Shown one piece after another: positions 17,976 to 27,531 of a stretch of 64,000 nucleotides of DNA. Within the stretch, counting starts at the first letter, position 1. Every line of letters begins with the position of its first letter. Origin of the DNA: Balneola sp. GTDB lineage: Bacteria; Bacteroidota; Rhodothermia; Balneolales; Balneolaceae. Both the position numbers and the translations under genes were made by a program. Under the pieces are notes generated by a model. The model saw only the letters and a program-made list of their open reading frames with translations. It was not told the DNA's origin and did no database searches. The stretch is taken from contig JAEPPZ010000004.1 in the NCBI GenBank assembly GCA_017640785.1, forward strand, positions 68,314 through 132,313, written 5' to 3'.

Positions 17976-18961
17976 AAATTAAAACATATTTACTGGCTTT
18001 AACAATGGGAGCAAGTCTTTTGGCTTGCTCTTCTTATGTTGAAAAGAAGAACGATAAAAAAGAACTTAAATCAGAACCTGAAGATTCAGCGGATTTCAAG
18101 ATAGCCTATAATGTGGCATACGATCTTGATGCCGATAACTACGAGATCTTTGTAATGAATGCAGATGGTTCTGAACAACGAAATCTTTCGAACAGACCGG
18201 GAGTAGACTGGGTGTATTATGCCTATAAAGACCGACTTTATTTTGTCTCAGACAGAGATTCTACATCCCGAAAGTATTTTCTCTACGAAATGAAATGGGA
18301 TGGAACTGAAGTTCGTAGAATTACCGATTTTTTAGTTCATGATTCTTGGATGAGTTCTCGTAAAGATGGAACTGAGTTTGTGGTGGCCATAAATAAAGAC
18401 GATGATTATGATACACGTGATTTGTATATCATAAATATAGAAGGGGAGATCATTACACAATTAACTGATGATGACTTTCAAAATACAGACGCTCATTTTT
18501 CTCCGGATGGGTCACAAATTGTCTTTCGATCTAACCGTTCGGAATTCGATGAGTTATATATCATGAATGATGATGGTAGCGGAATCAGACAGTTAACAGA
18601 TTTTCCTGAAGATGATGAATCAGCACTTGAATGGGAGTATCATGCAGGTCCTCCACAATGGGTTGATTCTACCCGCATCAGTTACATATCTAAACAAAAT
18701 TATAACTACAGTATTTTTTCTATTTCACCAAGAGGAACGAACGTTAAACAATTGACACCTGATTCAACCTCAAATGGATATTATTCTAATGAGGGTTGGC
18801 ATTCATGGTCAAGAGACAAAAAATATATAGCGTTCAACGCCACGAATATGGTCGGTAACTACGACATTTATATTATGAAATCAGATATTACAGAATTGAA
18901 GAGATTAACACGAACACAATGGTTTGATCAGGCTCCGGTTTTCGTATATCCTGAAGACTAA
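17966..18961 (+). CDS. TolB/PD40-type beta-propeller lipoprotein
   Basis: 331 residues. The start ATG lies within the end of the DUF1761 gene. Lipobox SLLAC gives a lipidated N-terminus. Repeated PD40 units include YEIFVMNADGSEQRNLS, DAHFSPDGSQIVFRSNRSEFDELYIMNDDGSGIRQLT and YDIYIMKSDITELKRLT, the pattern of TolB C-terminal propellers. Probably a periplasmic binding scaffold; substrate unknown. It converges on and overlaps the 3' end of the next reverse gene by 4 bases. Confidence 0.88.
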   Translation: MEVKIKTYLLALTMGASLLACSSYVEKKNDKKELKSEPEDSADFKIAYNVAYDLDADNYEIFVMNADGSEQRNLSNRPGVDWVYYAYKDRLYFVSDRDSTSRKYFLYEMKWDGTEVRRITDFLVHDSWMSSRKDGTEFVVAINKDDDYDTRDLYIINIEGEIITQLTDDDFQNTDAHFSPDGSQIVFRSNRSEFDELYIMNDDGSGIRQLTDFPEDDESALEWEYHAGPPQWVDSTRISYISKQNYNYSIFSISPRGTNVKQLTPDSTSNGYYSNEGWHSWSRDKKYIAFNATNMVGNYDIYIMKSDITELKRLTRTQWFDQAPVFVYPED

Positions 18962-19569
18962 AGTTTCAGATCAAGATCAACATATTTTGTTCGTTGAGAA
19001 TTAAATAGAGGTAACAGAATTCCTGAAATCAAGATCAGAAAGCCAATGGAGAACATAACCCAAGCCACTGTCAAGTAATGATTTAAAATATTCAGATCAG
19101 AAAGGATATTAAGAAAATCATGTGAGGATTTTGGTAAATTTCCGATCAACGGAAGATCTTGAGTGTAAGCATCCGCGCAGTAGGCTGCACTATCAAGCCA
19201 TGCAAAACCCAACCAGTATAATGAAGCCTGAGATGCAAATATCTTTCGGCTTTTCCAGCTAAAAATGAATAGCACAAAGGGAATCAACATCTGTAAGAGG
19301 GTTCCACCAAATACTGTTAGAAATCGCCATCCGAATATTCCAAAGATGGTATGGCCGGCTTCATGTATAATCAGGGTTAGGTTATCCATCACAAAGTAGA
19401 TCATCGAAAACCCGAAAACGTGCTTATAGCTTACTGCAAGCAGAATGTTATATTCGAGAGTCATGTAAAACTGTTTAACAATGAACCAGCTCCAGAAAAT
19501 CAAAATAATGGAAAACCAATACGTTTTAAGAAAGGGGAGAGCTTTTTCTTTTAACGCGTTAATATCCAT
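18958..19569 (-). CDS. Membrane protein with HEAGH zinc-metalloprotease-like motif
   Basis: 203 residues with about five hydrophobic segments. HEAGH at residues 69-73 lies at the end of a TM helix, as in M50 site-2 proteases, but the usual second motif (NPDG/LDG) is not evident. It may be an M50-like protease or a non-catalytic relative. It starts 1 base from the end of the glycosyltransferase gene upstream on the same strand, so the two are co-transcribed. Confidence 0.75.
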   Translation of the reverse strand: MDINALKEKALPFLKTYWFSIILIFWSWFIVKQFYMTLEYNILLAVSYKHVFGFSMIYFVMDNLTLIIHEAGHTIFGIFGWRFLTVFGGTLLQMLIPFVLFIFSWKSRKIFASQASLYWLGFAWLDSAAYCADAYTQDLPLIGNLPKSSHDFLNILSDLNILNHYLTVAWVMFSIGFLILISGILLPLFNSQRTKYVDLDLKL

Positions 19570-19570
19570 A

Positions 19571-20584
19571 TCAGAGAAGTTGATTGAATTTTTTATTTCC
19601 TTTCAGAAAGTAATTCCAGATTATAGAAATAGGAAACTTGCCGGATAAAGACTTTACTTTTGGACTGGAATTAGCTTTTCTTTTTCGTTGAACTTTAGCC
19701 CAATTCAGAAAGAAGTGAAGATGGGCTTTCGCTATGGCTACAAACTCTTTAGGTTTACCACTTAATAGTGATATATAAGCTGCTACCACATCCAAAAATA
19801 ATCTTATAGGGAATCTCAGAATCAATTCGGAAGTAGAATAATTCTTCCAGATCATAAACAGATTGTTACGGAAATTATAGTACACTTTTCTTGGAGAACC
19901 CATAGCCAATGATCCTCCACCTAAGTGGTAAACCGTGCTTTCAGGTGTATACATTACTTTTTGGCCGGATCGTTTAACTCTCCAACAAAGATCAATTTCT
20001 TCCATATGGAATTCGAAATCTTCGTCGAAGCCACCCAGTTCTTCAAAAAGATCTTTTTTGATAGCTAATGCCGCACCACTTGCCCAGAAGACCTCTGAGA
20101 TCTCATCATATTGACCTTCATCTTTTTCAACCGTTTCGAAAAGACGTCCTCTGCAAAAAGGATAACCGTATTTGTCAATGAAACCACCGGCAGCTCCCGC
20201 GTACTCGAAATACTCGGGCTCTTTATAAGACAATAATTTGGGCTGTACGGCTCCAATAGTTTCATTCGACTCAAAGCATTCGTTAATACCATGAAGCCAT
20301 TTAGCATCAACTTTTACATCGTTATTGAGGAATAGAAGAATTTCTTTGGATGCTGTTGCAACTGCTCTGTTGTTTCCGCCACAATACCCATAATTGTCAT
20401 CAAAAGTGGAGATGATAACCTTAGGAAAATGTTCACGGACCCACTCAACGGTTTCGTCCTTTGAGGCGTTATCAGCAAGTATGATCTCGAAATCAGGGTA
20501 ATCCGTATCACAAACCGAAGGAAGAAAGGTTTTCAGGTGATGAAGTCCGTTCCAGGTGACGATAATGATGCTGAATCCTTTCAA
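19571..20584 (-). CDS. GT2-family glycosyltransferase (rhamnosyltransferase-like)
   Basis: 337 residues. GT-A nucleotide-sugar motifs are visible: SIIIVTWNGLHHLKTFL, ADNASKDETVEWV, NDVKVDAKW (acidic metal-binding pair) and FMHEE-like FHMEEIDLCWR, with a C-terminal hydrophobic/basic tail. This is the WbbL-like group that adds sugars to cell-surface glycans. No polysaccharide cluster surrounds it. Divergent from the phosphodiesterase gene across about 100 bases. Confidence 0.9.
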   Translation of the reverse strand: MKGFSIIIVTWNGLHHLKTFLPSVCDTDYPDFEIILADNASKDETVEWVREHFPKVIISTFDDNYGYCGGNNRAVATASKEILLFLNNDVKVDAKWLHGINECFESNETIGAVQPKLLSYKEPEYFEYAGAAGGFIDKYGYPFCRGRLFETVEKDEGQYDEISEVFWASGAALAIKKDLFEELGGFDEDFEFHMEEIDLCWRVKRSGQKVMYTPESTVYHLGGGSLAMGSPRKVYYNFRNNLFMIWKNYSTSELILRFPIRLFLDVVAAYISLLSGKPKEFVAIAKAHLHFFLNWAKVQRKRKANSSPKVKSLSGKFPISIIWNYFLKGNKKFNQLL

Positions 20585-20691
20585 AGAATGAAGTTTATTT
20601 AGAAAGTGTTGAGTTTATATAGGAGAATTTAAGAAAAAGTGGTTTCTTTGATTCCATTGTTTTTGAATAAAGATGATACCAAAAAAGAATG

Positions 20692-21192
20692 ATGAAAATC
20701 GGGCTTATTTCGGATACACATAATTATCTGGATCCACAAACACTGGATTATTTCGCAGATTGTGATGAGATCTGGCACGCTGGTGATTTCGGGACTATTA
20801 AAATAGCTGATCAGCTTAAAGAAGTAGCTCCGCTTGTTGGAGTGTATGGAAATATTGATGGACAGGATATACGCGCTGAATATCCGCTTCACCAACGGTT
20901 TGATTGTGAAGGTGTGGATGTTTGGATGACGCACATTGGAGGTATTCCGGGTAGATATTGTATTCCTATTCGGCAGGAGATGGAGAGCAACACTCCTGAA
21001 CTCTTTATATGTGGACATTCTCATATTCTGAAAGTTGCCCGGGATCAACAAATGGACAAAATGTTGTATATGAATCCGGGTGCAGCAGGTCGTCACGGCT
21101 TTCAAACGGAACGAACCATCATGCGTTTTACTATTCATGCCGGTAAGATCGAAAACGTTGAAGTTATCAACTTAGGATCCAGAGTAGGGTAG
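20692..21192 (+). CDS. YfcE/MJ0936-type metallophosphoesterase
   Basis: 166 residues from the second of two adjacent ATGs (the first, at 20689, would add one Met). All metal-binding motifs are present: D-x-H in ISDTHN, GD in HAGDFG, GNID, H in WMTHIGG, and GHSH. Family members hydrolyse cyclic nucleotides or other phosphodiesters in vitro with Mn or Ni. It converges on the second cyclase module with only 4 bases between stop codons. A role in cAMP turnover is conceivable but unsupported. Confidence 0.93.
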   Translation: MKIGLISDTHNYLDPQTLDYFADCDEIWHAGDFGTIKIADQLKEVAPLVGVYGNIDGQDIRAEYPLHQRFDCEGVDVWMTHIGGIPGRYCIPIRQEMESNTPELFICGHSHILKVARDQQMDKMLYMNPGAAGRHGFQTERTIMRFTIHAGKIENVEVINLGSRVG

Positions 21193-21196
21193 TTGA

Positions 21197-22429
21197 TTAG
21201 AACAGCACACTGAGTTGAATAGATAATACATTATCATCCAGCTTAGGACCATCGTCATCAGAAATTAGATATGAGCCTTTAAGCGTTATATTTCTTTGAA
21301 GTTTATACCCGGTTACGAATTCAATTCGGGTTCGTGAATATGTCCAATCGCGGAATATTTGGTTGATACGATTTCCGGAACTATCCTTTTCATAAATTTC
21401 GATTTCCCCATTTGAAATATGTTCATATCTCGAGGCTATATATGCTCCTACCAAAAAGGGTAGATCGTATACAAACTCAGCTGAATAATGACCGGTTTCA
21501 GCCAACCCTGTTTGTGGAGAATCTGAATCAGAAGTTTGTGGATCATAAAACGGAGCTTTCCAAAAGCTATTATTCCATTCCAGCATTAAGGTATAGTATC
21601 TGTAATTTAAAGTAAGATCTGCACCTTTGCTTTTTTGTTTGTAGGAAGTAATGTCGTAGATAAGCAAGGAGTCATTGGCTGCGTTTTCCTGAAGGAATGT
21701 GCCATTACTAATAGATAATCCAAGTTTAGCCCAGATCACAGGTTGTAAAGTAATTCTGGCCACCTTGGCAGGAGAATTATATTGTCCATAATCTAAATGT
21801 GTTGATACGGGAGCTAAAGTTGCGGCTGCATTGATCTCTAGCCATTTAGAATCTCCTAAGGCATATGAAAATCTTATCCCTTGTGAATACATTCTTGAAT
21901 AAATCATTGTAGCTCCTTTTTCATCTTCTCCATACAAACGGGAGATATCTTCAGGATTGGAAATCCCAGTTCCTAAATGCCCGAAAGTTGTACTTACTGG
22001 TAGTCCTGAAGAATGAGACATTGGCAAATGAACAAATGGGTTTTCAGAAGAGATAAATTTGTTTGAATAGGAGCCATAGGGAGTAATAAACCTTCCTGCT
22101 GTAACAAGGAGGTTAGAATTAAGGTCAGGTGTCCAGTTTATATTGAGTAAGGAAAAAAAGGGATCACTTAACTCTTCTCCATCATAATAATCTGCTTGGA
22201 GGGCAGAATTTATAAACCATTGATCAGAAATATTCCCTGATATAAAAAGTCGAAGATTAGGAGTGTAAATAGAAAGGTTTTCTCCCGGAGTTTGATTGAC
22301 ATAAGGGGATGAATCTTCACCGGCTTGTCTTAGCTCAAAATCAGCTAATCCGGAAATAATTATCTGAGCATATGCTCCGGTTTGTATGAAAGCACAAAAA
22401 GCGAAAATTAAAGTCGATCGTTTAAACAT
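21197..22429 (-). CDS. Outer-membrane beta-barrel (porin-like), third gene of module copy 2
   Basis: 410 residues with signal peptide MFKRSTLIFAFCAFIQTGAYAQ. Alternating beta strands fill the mature part, and the terminal strand ends in Phe (IQLSVLF). AGRFITPYGSYSNK followed by ENPFVHLPMS matches the module-1 barrel region RVGRFISPFGFYTKR/VFVQHPLAYS. The start ATG is one base after the cyclase stop, indicating tight translational coupling. Same relative position as the barrel in copy 1. Confidence 0.85.
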   Translation of the reverse strand: MFKRSTLIFAFCAFIQTGAYAQIIISGLADFELRQAGEDSSPYVNQTPGENLSIYTPNLRLFISGNISDQWFINSALQADYYDGEELSDPFFSLLNINWTPDLNSNLLVTAGRFITPYGSYSNKFISSENPFVHLPMSHSSGLPVSTTFGHLGTGISNPEDISRLYGEDEKGATMIYSRMYSQGIRFSYALGDSKWLEINAAATLAPVSTHLDYGQYNSPAKVARITLQPVIWAKLGLSISNGTFLQENAANDSLLIYDITSYKQKSKGADLTLNYRYYTLMLEWNNSFWKAPFYDPQTSDSDSPQTGLAETGHYSAEFVYDLPFLVGAYIASRYEHISNGEIEIYEKDSSGNRINQIFRDWTYSRTRIEFVTGYKLQRNITLKGSYLISDDDGPKLDDNVLSIQLSVLF

Positions 22430-22430
22430 G

Positions 22431-24224
22431 TCAATTCCCCAATTTTATTACTCTTTCTTTAGATTTTTCCTTCCAGACTATCTCATATATCTGAATTTCG
22501 TTCTCTATTCCTTTTACCTTAATACTGTCGAGTTCTTTAGTAGGTATTTTGCGTTCAAGATTTAAATACACTTCATTTGAAATCAGAATTTGATGTTTTT
22601 TAGCCGCTGAACATAAACGAGCACCCAAGTTTACTGTACTTCCCAATACCGTGTAATCCATTCTGTTTTCACTACCCATTGCACCCATAACAACTTCGCC
22701 GCTGTTAATGCCAATTCCTACAGCCAAGTTTCCTTCCTCATCACTCAAAACACCCGGAAGTCTTTGTTGAATTCGTATTGCTGCCTGTACAGCCAACTGA
22801 TCTTTCTTGGAACCTTGAAACACTGCTACCAATTCATCACCAACAAATTTATCTACATCACCGCCCATTTCTTTTACGATCTCAGCCTGGAAACTCAATA
22901 GATTATTCAACATATCAATGACTTGCTCAGGAGTGTGTTTTTCACTCCATGCGGTAAACCCTCTTATATCTGAAAAGAAAACAGTTACATCCCGGCGTTC
23001 ACCACCCGGCTGGATTCTGGTCAGGTCTTTCTTGATGGCATCAAGTGTAGCTTCCGATACAAATTTGAGCATTAACAAACGCTCCTGTAATCCTTCAATA
23101 AGCTGGTTGAAAGCACTTGTTAACTTTCCTATTTCATCATGGGTAGTTATAGGAACTTTTTGACTAAAATCCTGATTTTCAACCCGTTGAACACCTTCAA
23201 CTAATTGATCAATTGGACGTGTAATTCTTCGAGTTAAAATTATACTTATGAAAACAGAAGCTGCTATCGCAAAAACTCCAATGCCGAATATTAAGAGTTG
23301 TAGTTTTTTAAGAGGGATAAGAGCACTTGTCAGGGATTTAGCTACTCCGTAGTATCCTTTTATTCCCTGAGTCTTATCGTTTATTTGAAACATCGGAGCT
23401 AGATACATTAACCAGTTTTCATTATCTAAAATCATTTCAGATGTTGAAGCTTGCTTACTTGATAGCACTTCATAAGTAGCATCATGAAACTTCTTGTTCA
23501 ACCAGTTTTTATCGTCCGAAGATACATCTCTGAATGTTTCAGCAACTATTTTATCATCAACATAGAAAATGACATCCATTCCTATATCTCTTGACAATTG
23601 CTCCGCTTCTAATTGTCGAATCGGAAGTCCATAGGTCAGTGAACCTATCAGATTATAACCCGTCCAGATTGGAATCGATATTACGTTAAAATAGCGTTCA
23701 TTCTCTTTCCATATATATGTTTGAGTAGGCATTTCGCCATTCAGTGCTTCTCGCACTCCGGCTCGGTCTGCAATAGAAAATCCGGGTAATTTTTTTGAAG
23801 ATAATTGGCCGAGAGGAACACCTTTGTTATCCGACACCATTAAAAGACCAGCTGAATCAGGGTTTTTAAAATATGATTCGGGTATTAAAGAATCCGGGAT
23901 CAAAGGGTCAAAATCCAATAAAAAACGTAATTCCTCTCGAATTTTCTGATTTACAGTGTTTGTGTCAGAAGTAGAAATAGCCGCTTTAAGCGAAGGTATA
24001 TCAGCAAGAAGGATAGCGGTTTGTCGTAGTTGTCGAAATCGAATGTCCTGAATTCTCTCAAAGATTCTGCCGGCTTCAGTAAAATTTTGATTTATATCAT
24101 CTCTGATTCTTAATTCAACTAATTGGCCTAAACTATATAAAAGGCTCAAAACGATAACTAAAACCAGTCCAACAAATCCTGATAAAAGCTTCCATCGCAA
24201 ACTTAAGAACCTAAGTTTCATCAT
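22431..24224 (-). CDS. Receptor-type class III adenylate/guanylate cyclase with extracytoplasmic sensor and HAMP, module copy 2
   Basis: 597 residues. TM1 is at about 12-34, an extracytoplasmic sensor of about 270 residues follows, TM2 is at about 309-331, HAMP at about 331-385 and the cyclase domain at about 412-590. Catalytic residues are complete: D419 (FFSDIRG), K459 and D463 (DKFVGD), D523/T525 (MDYT) and N532/R536, again the adenylyl pattern. Start ATG overlaps the cupredoxin stop as TAATG. The sensor region is alignable with copy 1 (GLLMVSDNKG against LFVVTNSDGD; IPIWTGYNLIGSLTYG against IPIYAGNTIIGTTTLG), so both probably sense related signals. Confidence 0.93.
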   Translation of the reverse strand: MMKLRFLSLRWKLLSGFVGLVLVIVLSLLYSLGQLVELRIRDDINQNFTEAGRIFERIQDIRFRQLRQTAILLADIPSLKAAISTSDTNTVNQKIREELRFLLDFDPLIPDSLIPESYFKNPDSAGLLMVSDNKGVPLGQLSSKKLPGFSIADRAGVREALNGEMPTQTYIWKENERYFNVISIPIWTGYNLIGSLTYGLPIRQLEAEQLSRDIGMDVIFYVDDKIVAETFRDVSSDDKNWLNKKFHDATYEVLSSKQASTSEMILDNENWLMYLAPMFQINDKTQGIKGYYGVAKSLTSALIPLKKLQLLIFGIGVFAIAASVFISIILTRRITRPIDQLVEGVQRVENQDFSQKVPITTHDEIGKLTSAFNQLIEGLQERLLMLKFVSEATLDAIKKDLTRIQPGGERRDVTVFFSDIRGFTAWSEKHTPEQVIDMLNNLLSFQAEIVKEMGGDVDKFVGDELVAVFQGSKKDQLAVQAAIRIQQRLPGVLSDEEGNLAVGIGINSGEVVMGAMGSENRMDYTVLGSTVNLGARLCSAAKKHQILISNEVYLNLERKIPTKELDSIKVKGIENEIQIYEIVWKEKSKERVIKLGN

Positions 24225-24925
24225 TAGGGATTTAATGTGATTGTTCCCAGTTGAACTGTATTTCCTGTGGTTACTGAAACCGTTTGTGAAAATTCGCTGT
24301 AACCCAATGCAACTACACGGATCTCATAATTTCCTTCAGGTATATCAGAAAATATAAATTTCTCGTTGCTTTGAATTTTTGAAACCGAAATAATATTTGA
24401 AGGCAAAACATAGATCATTGCATACATATTGGAATGTATATCACAAAAAACATCAACTACACCGGGCTTTTCAAACGTTACATCAAAATGTTCTCCTTTG
24501 GGACGTCTTCCAACATCAAATTTATGTGGACTGGTGAGGCTGAATACATTATGATAAACAGGATCAGAGTTTTGTATTCGAACTGTTTGTCCCTGCTTTA
24601 AAGGGAGGATACCTGGCTGGAATTGTTGGTTTAATTGATTGAGATATGCAAGTTCAGCTTCATCTCTAATGTTATTAGAATTACCTGTAAGGATCACTAA
24701 AACAGAATCAGTAGCAGCAGCAGATGATGAAGATTTAGCAGGTCTTCCATATAAACCGCCCCCGAAACGAACATTAGTGTTTTTTGGGGTTAGAATAATG
24801 TGCCCCTCAATTGATCCGGAGATAGGGGACTCAGTAATAGAATAACTATAGGGATTTAGTTTGTCTTTTGTCTCCCCGTAGATGAAAAGAATAGAAACCA
24901 GAAAAAAAGAAAGAAATAACTTCAT
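24224..24925 (-). CDS. Exported amicyanin-like cupredoxin with C-terminal regulatory-like beta domain, module copy 2
   Basis: 233 residues, signal peptide at the N-terminus. Predicted copper ligands are H125 (VYHNVFSLT), C161, H164 and M167 (FCDIHSNM). A Ser/Ala-rich low-complexity stretch lies at about 64-72. The HNVFSLT, KFDVGRRPKG and FCDIHS blocks are shared with copy 1, and the C-terminal DIPEGNYEIRV unit is again a carboxypeptidase-regulatory-like domain. First gene of the second module; its stop overlaps the cyclase start. Confidence 0.88.
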   Translation of the reverse strand: MKLFLSFFLVSILFIYGETKDKLNPYSYSITESPISGSIEGHIILTPKNTNVRFGGGLYGRPAKSSSSAAATDSVLVILTGNSNNIRDEAELAYLNQLNQQFQPGILPLKQGQTVRIQNSDPVYHNVFSLTSPHKFDVGRRPKGEHFDVTFEKPGVVDVFCDIHSNMYAMIYVLPSNIISVSKIQSNEKFIFSDIPEGNYEIRVVALGYSEFSQTVSVTTGNTVQLGTITLNP

Positions 24926-25126
24926 CTTTTATTTTTTTATTAATTACGCTATAAAAATTGAAAACGGCAAGAGTATAAAAACTCTGGATATGGACGTGTA
25001 CAATAATTAGAAAGCGAAAGTTATTTTTTGATGAATACTATTTTCTATCAAAGCCAGTTTTTAGTATCCTTGTCAAGGATTTTTAAATAAAACTGAAACT
25101 GTATTTATGACCAAAACACCCCTCCA

Positions 25127-26332
25127 GTGATCCGATTCTTTTCATTATTTCTTATATACGTGATCACTATCGCAACTTTTCAGGCTTGCACGGAGATCAA
25201 ATCGGAACCTAAAGCTGTTTTGACCGAACCCGAAAAGTGGGTAATGGATGATTCAACTGCTTTGTTTTTGGATAAATTCAGTGCTGATTTCGAAGAAGGT
25301 CTCAAAAATCAACGAATTCCCGGTGGTGCAGTGGTAATCGTAAAAGAAGGTCGGGTAATTTTTCAACAAGGTTTTGGGGTGAAAGAAAGTGGGAAAACTG
25401 AACAAGTAGATGAACATACTGTATTCCGCTTAGGAAGTGTTTCCAAAGGCTTTGCTTCAGTTTTGACAGGTGTATTGGTAGATGAAGGACTGATAAGTTG
25501 GGATAAACCTGTTTCCGGTTATCTGGTGGATTTTAAGCTAAACGACCCAGAACAAACCGATCGAGTTCAGGTTAAACATATTTTATCTCATACTTCTGGA
25601 TTGCCCCGTCACGCTTATACAAATTTAGTAGAAGATGGACTTTCTTTAGATCGAATTATTCCGAGATTAGAACGAGTGCCTTTGATCGCTAAAGAAGGAG
25701 AACAACTTGCTTATCAAAATGCGGCGTATTCTGTGATCGAAAAAGTTCTGGAAGCACAAACAGAACTGGATTTCGACTCACTGCTCCAACAGAAATTATT
25801 TGAACCTTTGGGGATGATTAATTCTTCTGCAAACTACGACAGCATCAGATATTCAGAAAACAAAGCCTCTCCGCATGTGTGGTACTCCCGCGCTAAAGGA
25901 CGAGTTCCAGTTAAAATTTCCAAAAAGTATTACAATGCAATTTCTTCAGGTGGAATCAATGCTTCTGCTTCTGATATGGGGCAATGGTTGCGCTTGTTGA
26001 CTGGTTATTACCCCGAAATTATTTCTGAAGAGACTCTCAATGAGATTTTTGAACCAATCGCTACTATTAATAACAAGAGATTCAGTAGGTATTGGGATGG
26101 AGTAAATAAATCACATTACGGAATGGGATGGAGGATACTGGACAACGAAGGGCAAAAGATCGTTTATCATGGTGGATATGTGAATGGATACAGAAGTGAA
26201 ATAGCTTTTGATCCTGATAATGGAATAGGAATCTGTGTTTTGATCAATGCTAATTCGAGCTACCCATTACAAGTGATTCCGGGTTTATTTGAGCATTTCA
26301 GATCTGATTCTACTGAACTAATATATGAATAA
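25127..26332 (+). CDS. Serine hydrolase of the beta-lactamase/class C PBP family, lipoprotein
   Basis: 401 residues from a GTG start; the nearest upstream ATG is out of frame. The signal peptide ends with lipobox TFQAC. Active-site motifs are SVSK (S104-K107), YQN (in LAYQNAAYSVI) and HGG (YHGGYVNGYRSEI). These are the SxxK, YxN and HxG boxes of the AmpC/EstB/D-aminopeptidase group. Likely a periplasmic esterase, peptidase or penicillin-binding protein; whether it degrades beta-lactams cannot be told. Confidence 0.9.
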   Translation: MIRFFSLFLIYVITIATFQACTEIKSEPKAVLTEPEKWVMDDSTALFLDKFSADFEEGLKNQRIPGGAVVIVKEGRVIFQQGFGVKESGKTEQVDEHTVFRLGSVSKGFASVLTGVLVDEGLISWDKPVSGYLVDFKLNDPEQTDRVQVKHILSHTSGLPRHAYTNLVEDGLSLDRIIPRLERVPLIAKEGEQLAYQNAAYSVIEKVLEAQTELDFDSLLQQKLFEPLGMINSSANYDSIRYSENKASPHVWYSRAKGRVPVKISKKYYNAISSGGINASASDMGQWLRLLTGYYPEIISEETLNEIFEPIATINNKRFSRYWDGVNKSHYGMGWRILDNEGQKIVYHGGYVNGYRSEIAFDPDNGIGICVLINANSSYPLQVIPGLFEHFRSDSTELIYE

Positions 26333-26482
26333 CTTTTGCTTGATTAATTCAAACGTTGGATTATCATTTAGCCACGAAAGCATAAATCTCTAATAATAGT
26401 AATTGCAGTCAAACCTAGCTGTGTTAAAATGACTAGGTAGAATCCGGGTTGTTTTGAAAATTTTGAAATCTAAAAACTATAA

Positions 26483-27133
26483 TTAATTACCTGTCACGTT
26501 CATCTCGGCATTAAAATCATCAATTGCATTAACGATAGCTACAACTGTATTATAAGCTGAGTTTGATGAACAAGCCGGGTAGTTTCCACTGCCTTCAGCA
26601 TTTGTAATAACCGGACATTTTAAAACGAATGAAAAATCATGCCGAACATGTGCTTCTGCTATATCTTCTTTAAATTTAAGCTGACAACTAGTTTCGCTAT
26701 CACTTCTAAGATCGAATAAAAATTCTTGTGAAAATCTTCTGTTGTAAAGGAATTCGAATAACCTGTTTACTTCTTCTTCTGATCGCTCGCCAAGCATAAA
26801 TTTATCGTGTATATAACGTGCTTTATCGACAACATCTTTTTCTTTGCTTTCCCAATAACCTTCATTCAGGCCTAATTGGTCAAAGATTTCTTTCTTGGAT
26901 AAGCTTTTAGTCTGTTCAGAATTCTTTTCATTTTCTATCAAAGTTGCCATTTTAGCGAACTCAGAATTAGACTGATTATGAAGGGCAACAAAAACCGGGT
27001 CTTCATAAAGTGCATTTGATAATTCAACCACCGTCATACGGCTGTAATCAATTTTTCCTGTATCGAGAACAACTTCCTGACATCCAACAAAGAGCAGGAC
27101 AAAACACACTGTAAGAGATAGTAATGATTTCAT
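26483..27133 (-). CDS. Hypothetical lipoprotein
   Basis: 216 residues with lipobox LFVGC after a short hydrophobic segment. The body is helical and charged up to about residue 150, with four cysteines in the C-terminal third (SCQLKF, LKCPV, PACSSN). I recognise no family. It is followed downstream by the start of the accessory patch and is preceded by a 150-base spacer from the serine hydrolase. Confidence 0.7.
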   Translation of the reverse strand: MKSLLSLTVCFVLLFVGCQEVVLDTGKIDYSRMTVVELSNALYEDPVFVALHNQSNSEFAKMATLIENEKNSEQTKSLSKKEIFDQLGLNEGYWESKEKDVVDKARYIHDKFMLGERSEEEVNRLFEFLYNRRFSQEFLFDLRSDSETSCQLKFKEDIAEAHVRHDFSFVLKCPVITNAEGSGNYPACSSNSAYNTVVAIVNAIDDFNAEMNVTGN

Positions 27134-27531
27134 AATAAAAGCATTTGTAGTTCAAATTTTAAATAGAAAAGCTCCGGAAAACCAATCTAACAACCCGTAG
27201 AAGAAACTTATCACTTGTAACGAGACCAATACAGGGATTACCTATTAATAAACAATGATTTGTGAAAAAATGCAAGAAGTATAAATAAAAGGAATACCCG
27301 GGATTCAGTTTATTTTTCTTTGATCATTTCTTTTAACCTTTTGTCATTTCGACCGGTGGGAGAAATCTGAAGATCGTTAACAAAGCCGCTAGTATTTAAA
27401 CTGCAGTAGAGCTTTGAAACAATCTTCAAGTAAACAAGCAAAGACTTCAGTCCGCAGTGCCTGAAGTTAGTTAAGCTATAGGGAGCAGGAGCTCCTGCTA
27501 TGCCTTCCCAAGCAGGAACTTGGGACGGAGG
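27134..27531. other. Intergenic stretch with REP-like hairpins, no gene seen
   Basis: About 400 bases without a credible frame. The left part (27134-27420) is AT-rich with nothing recognisable. The right part holds three adjacent inverted repeats (described at 27444-27525). I looked here for a second attC site that would close the cassette array and did not see one. Confidence 0.6.
27444..27525. repeat. Cluster of three REP-like inverted repeats
   Basis: acttcag/ctgaagt arms at 27444-27450 and 27461-27467; a perfect 16-base palindrome agcaggagctcctgct at 27484-27499; and tcccaag/cttggga arms at 27506-27512 and 27519-27525. The spacing and GC-rich arms in AT-rich surroundings resemble REP/BIME units. 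A RAYT gene is present at 12740, giving a plausible source of mobilisation. Confidence 0.7.

Noticed and set aside
20629-21138. 169-codon reverse open frame
   Set aside because: It is antisense to the metallophosphoesterase, whose metal motifs are all intact. The reverse translation is a shadow.
27134-27531. A second attC closing the four-gene operon as a cassette
   Set aside because: No paired cores with AAC/GTT ends were found; only REP-like palindromes. The operon may be the remains of a cassette or independent chromosomal DNA.
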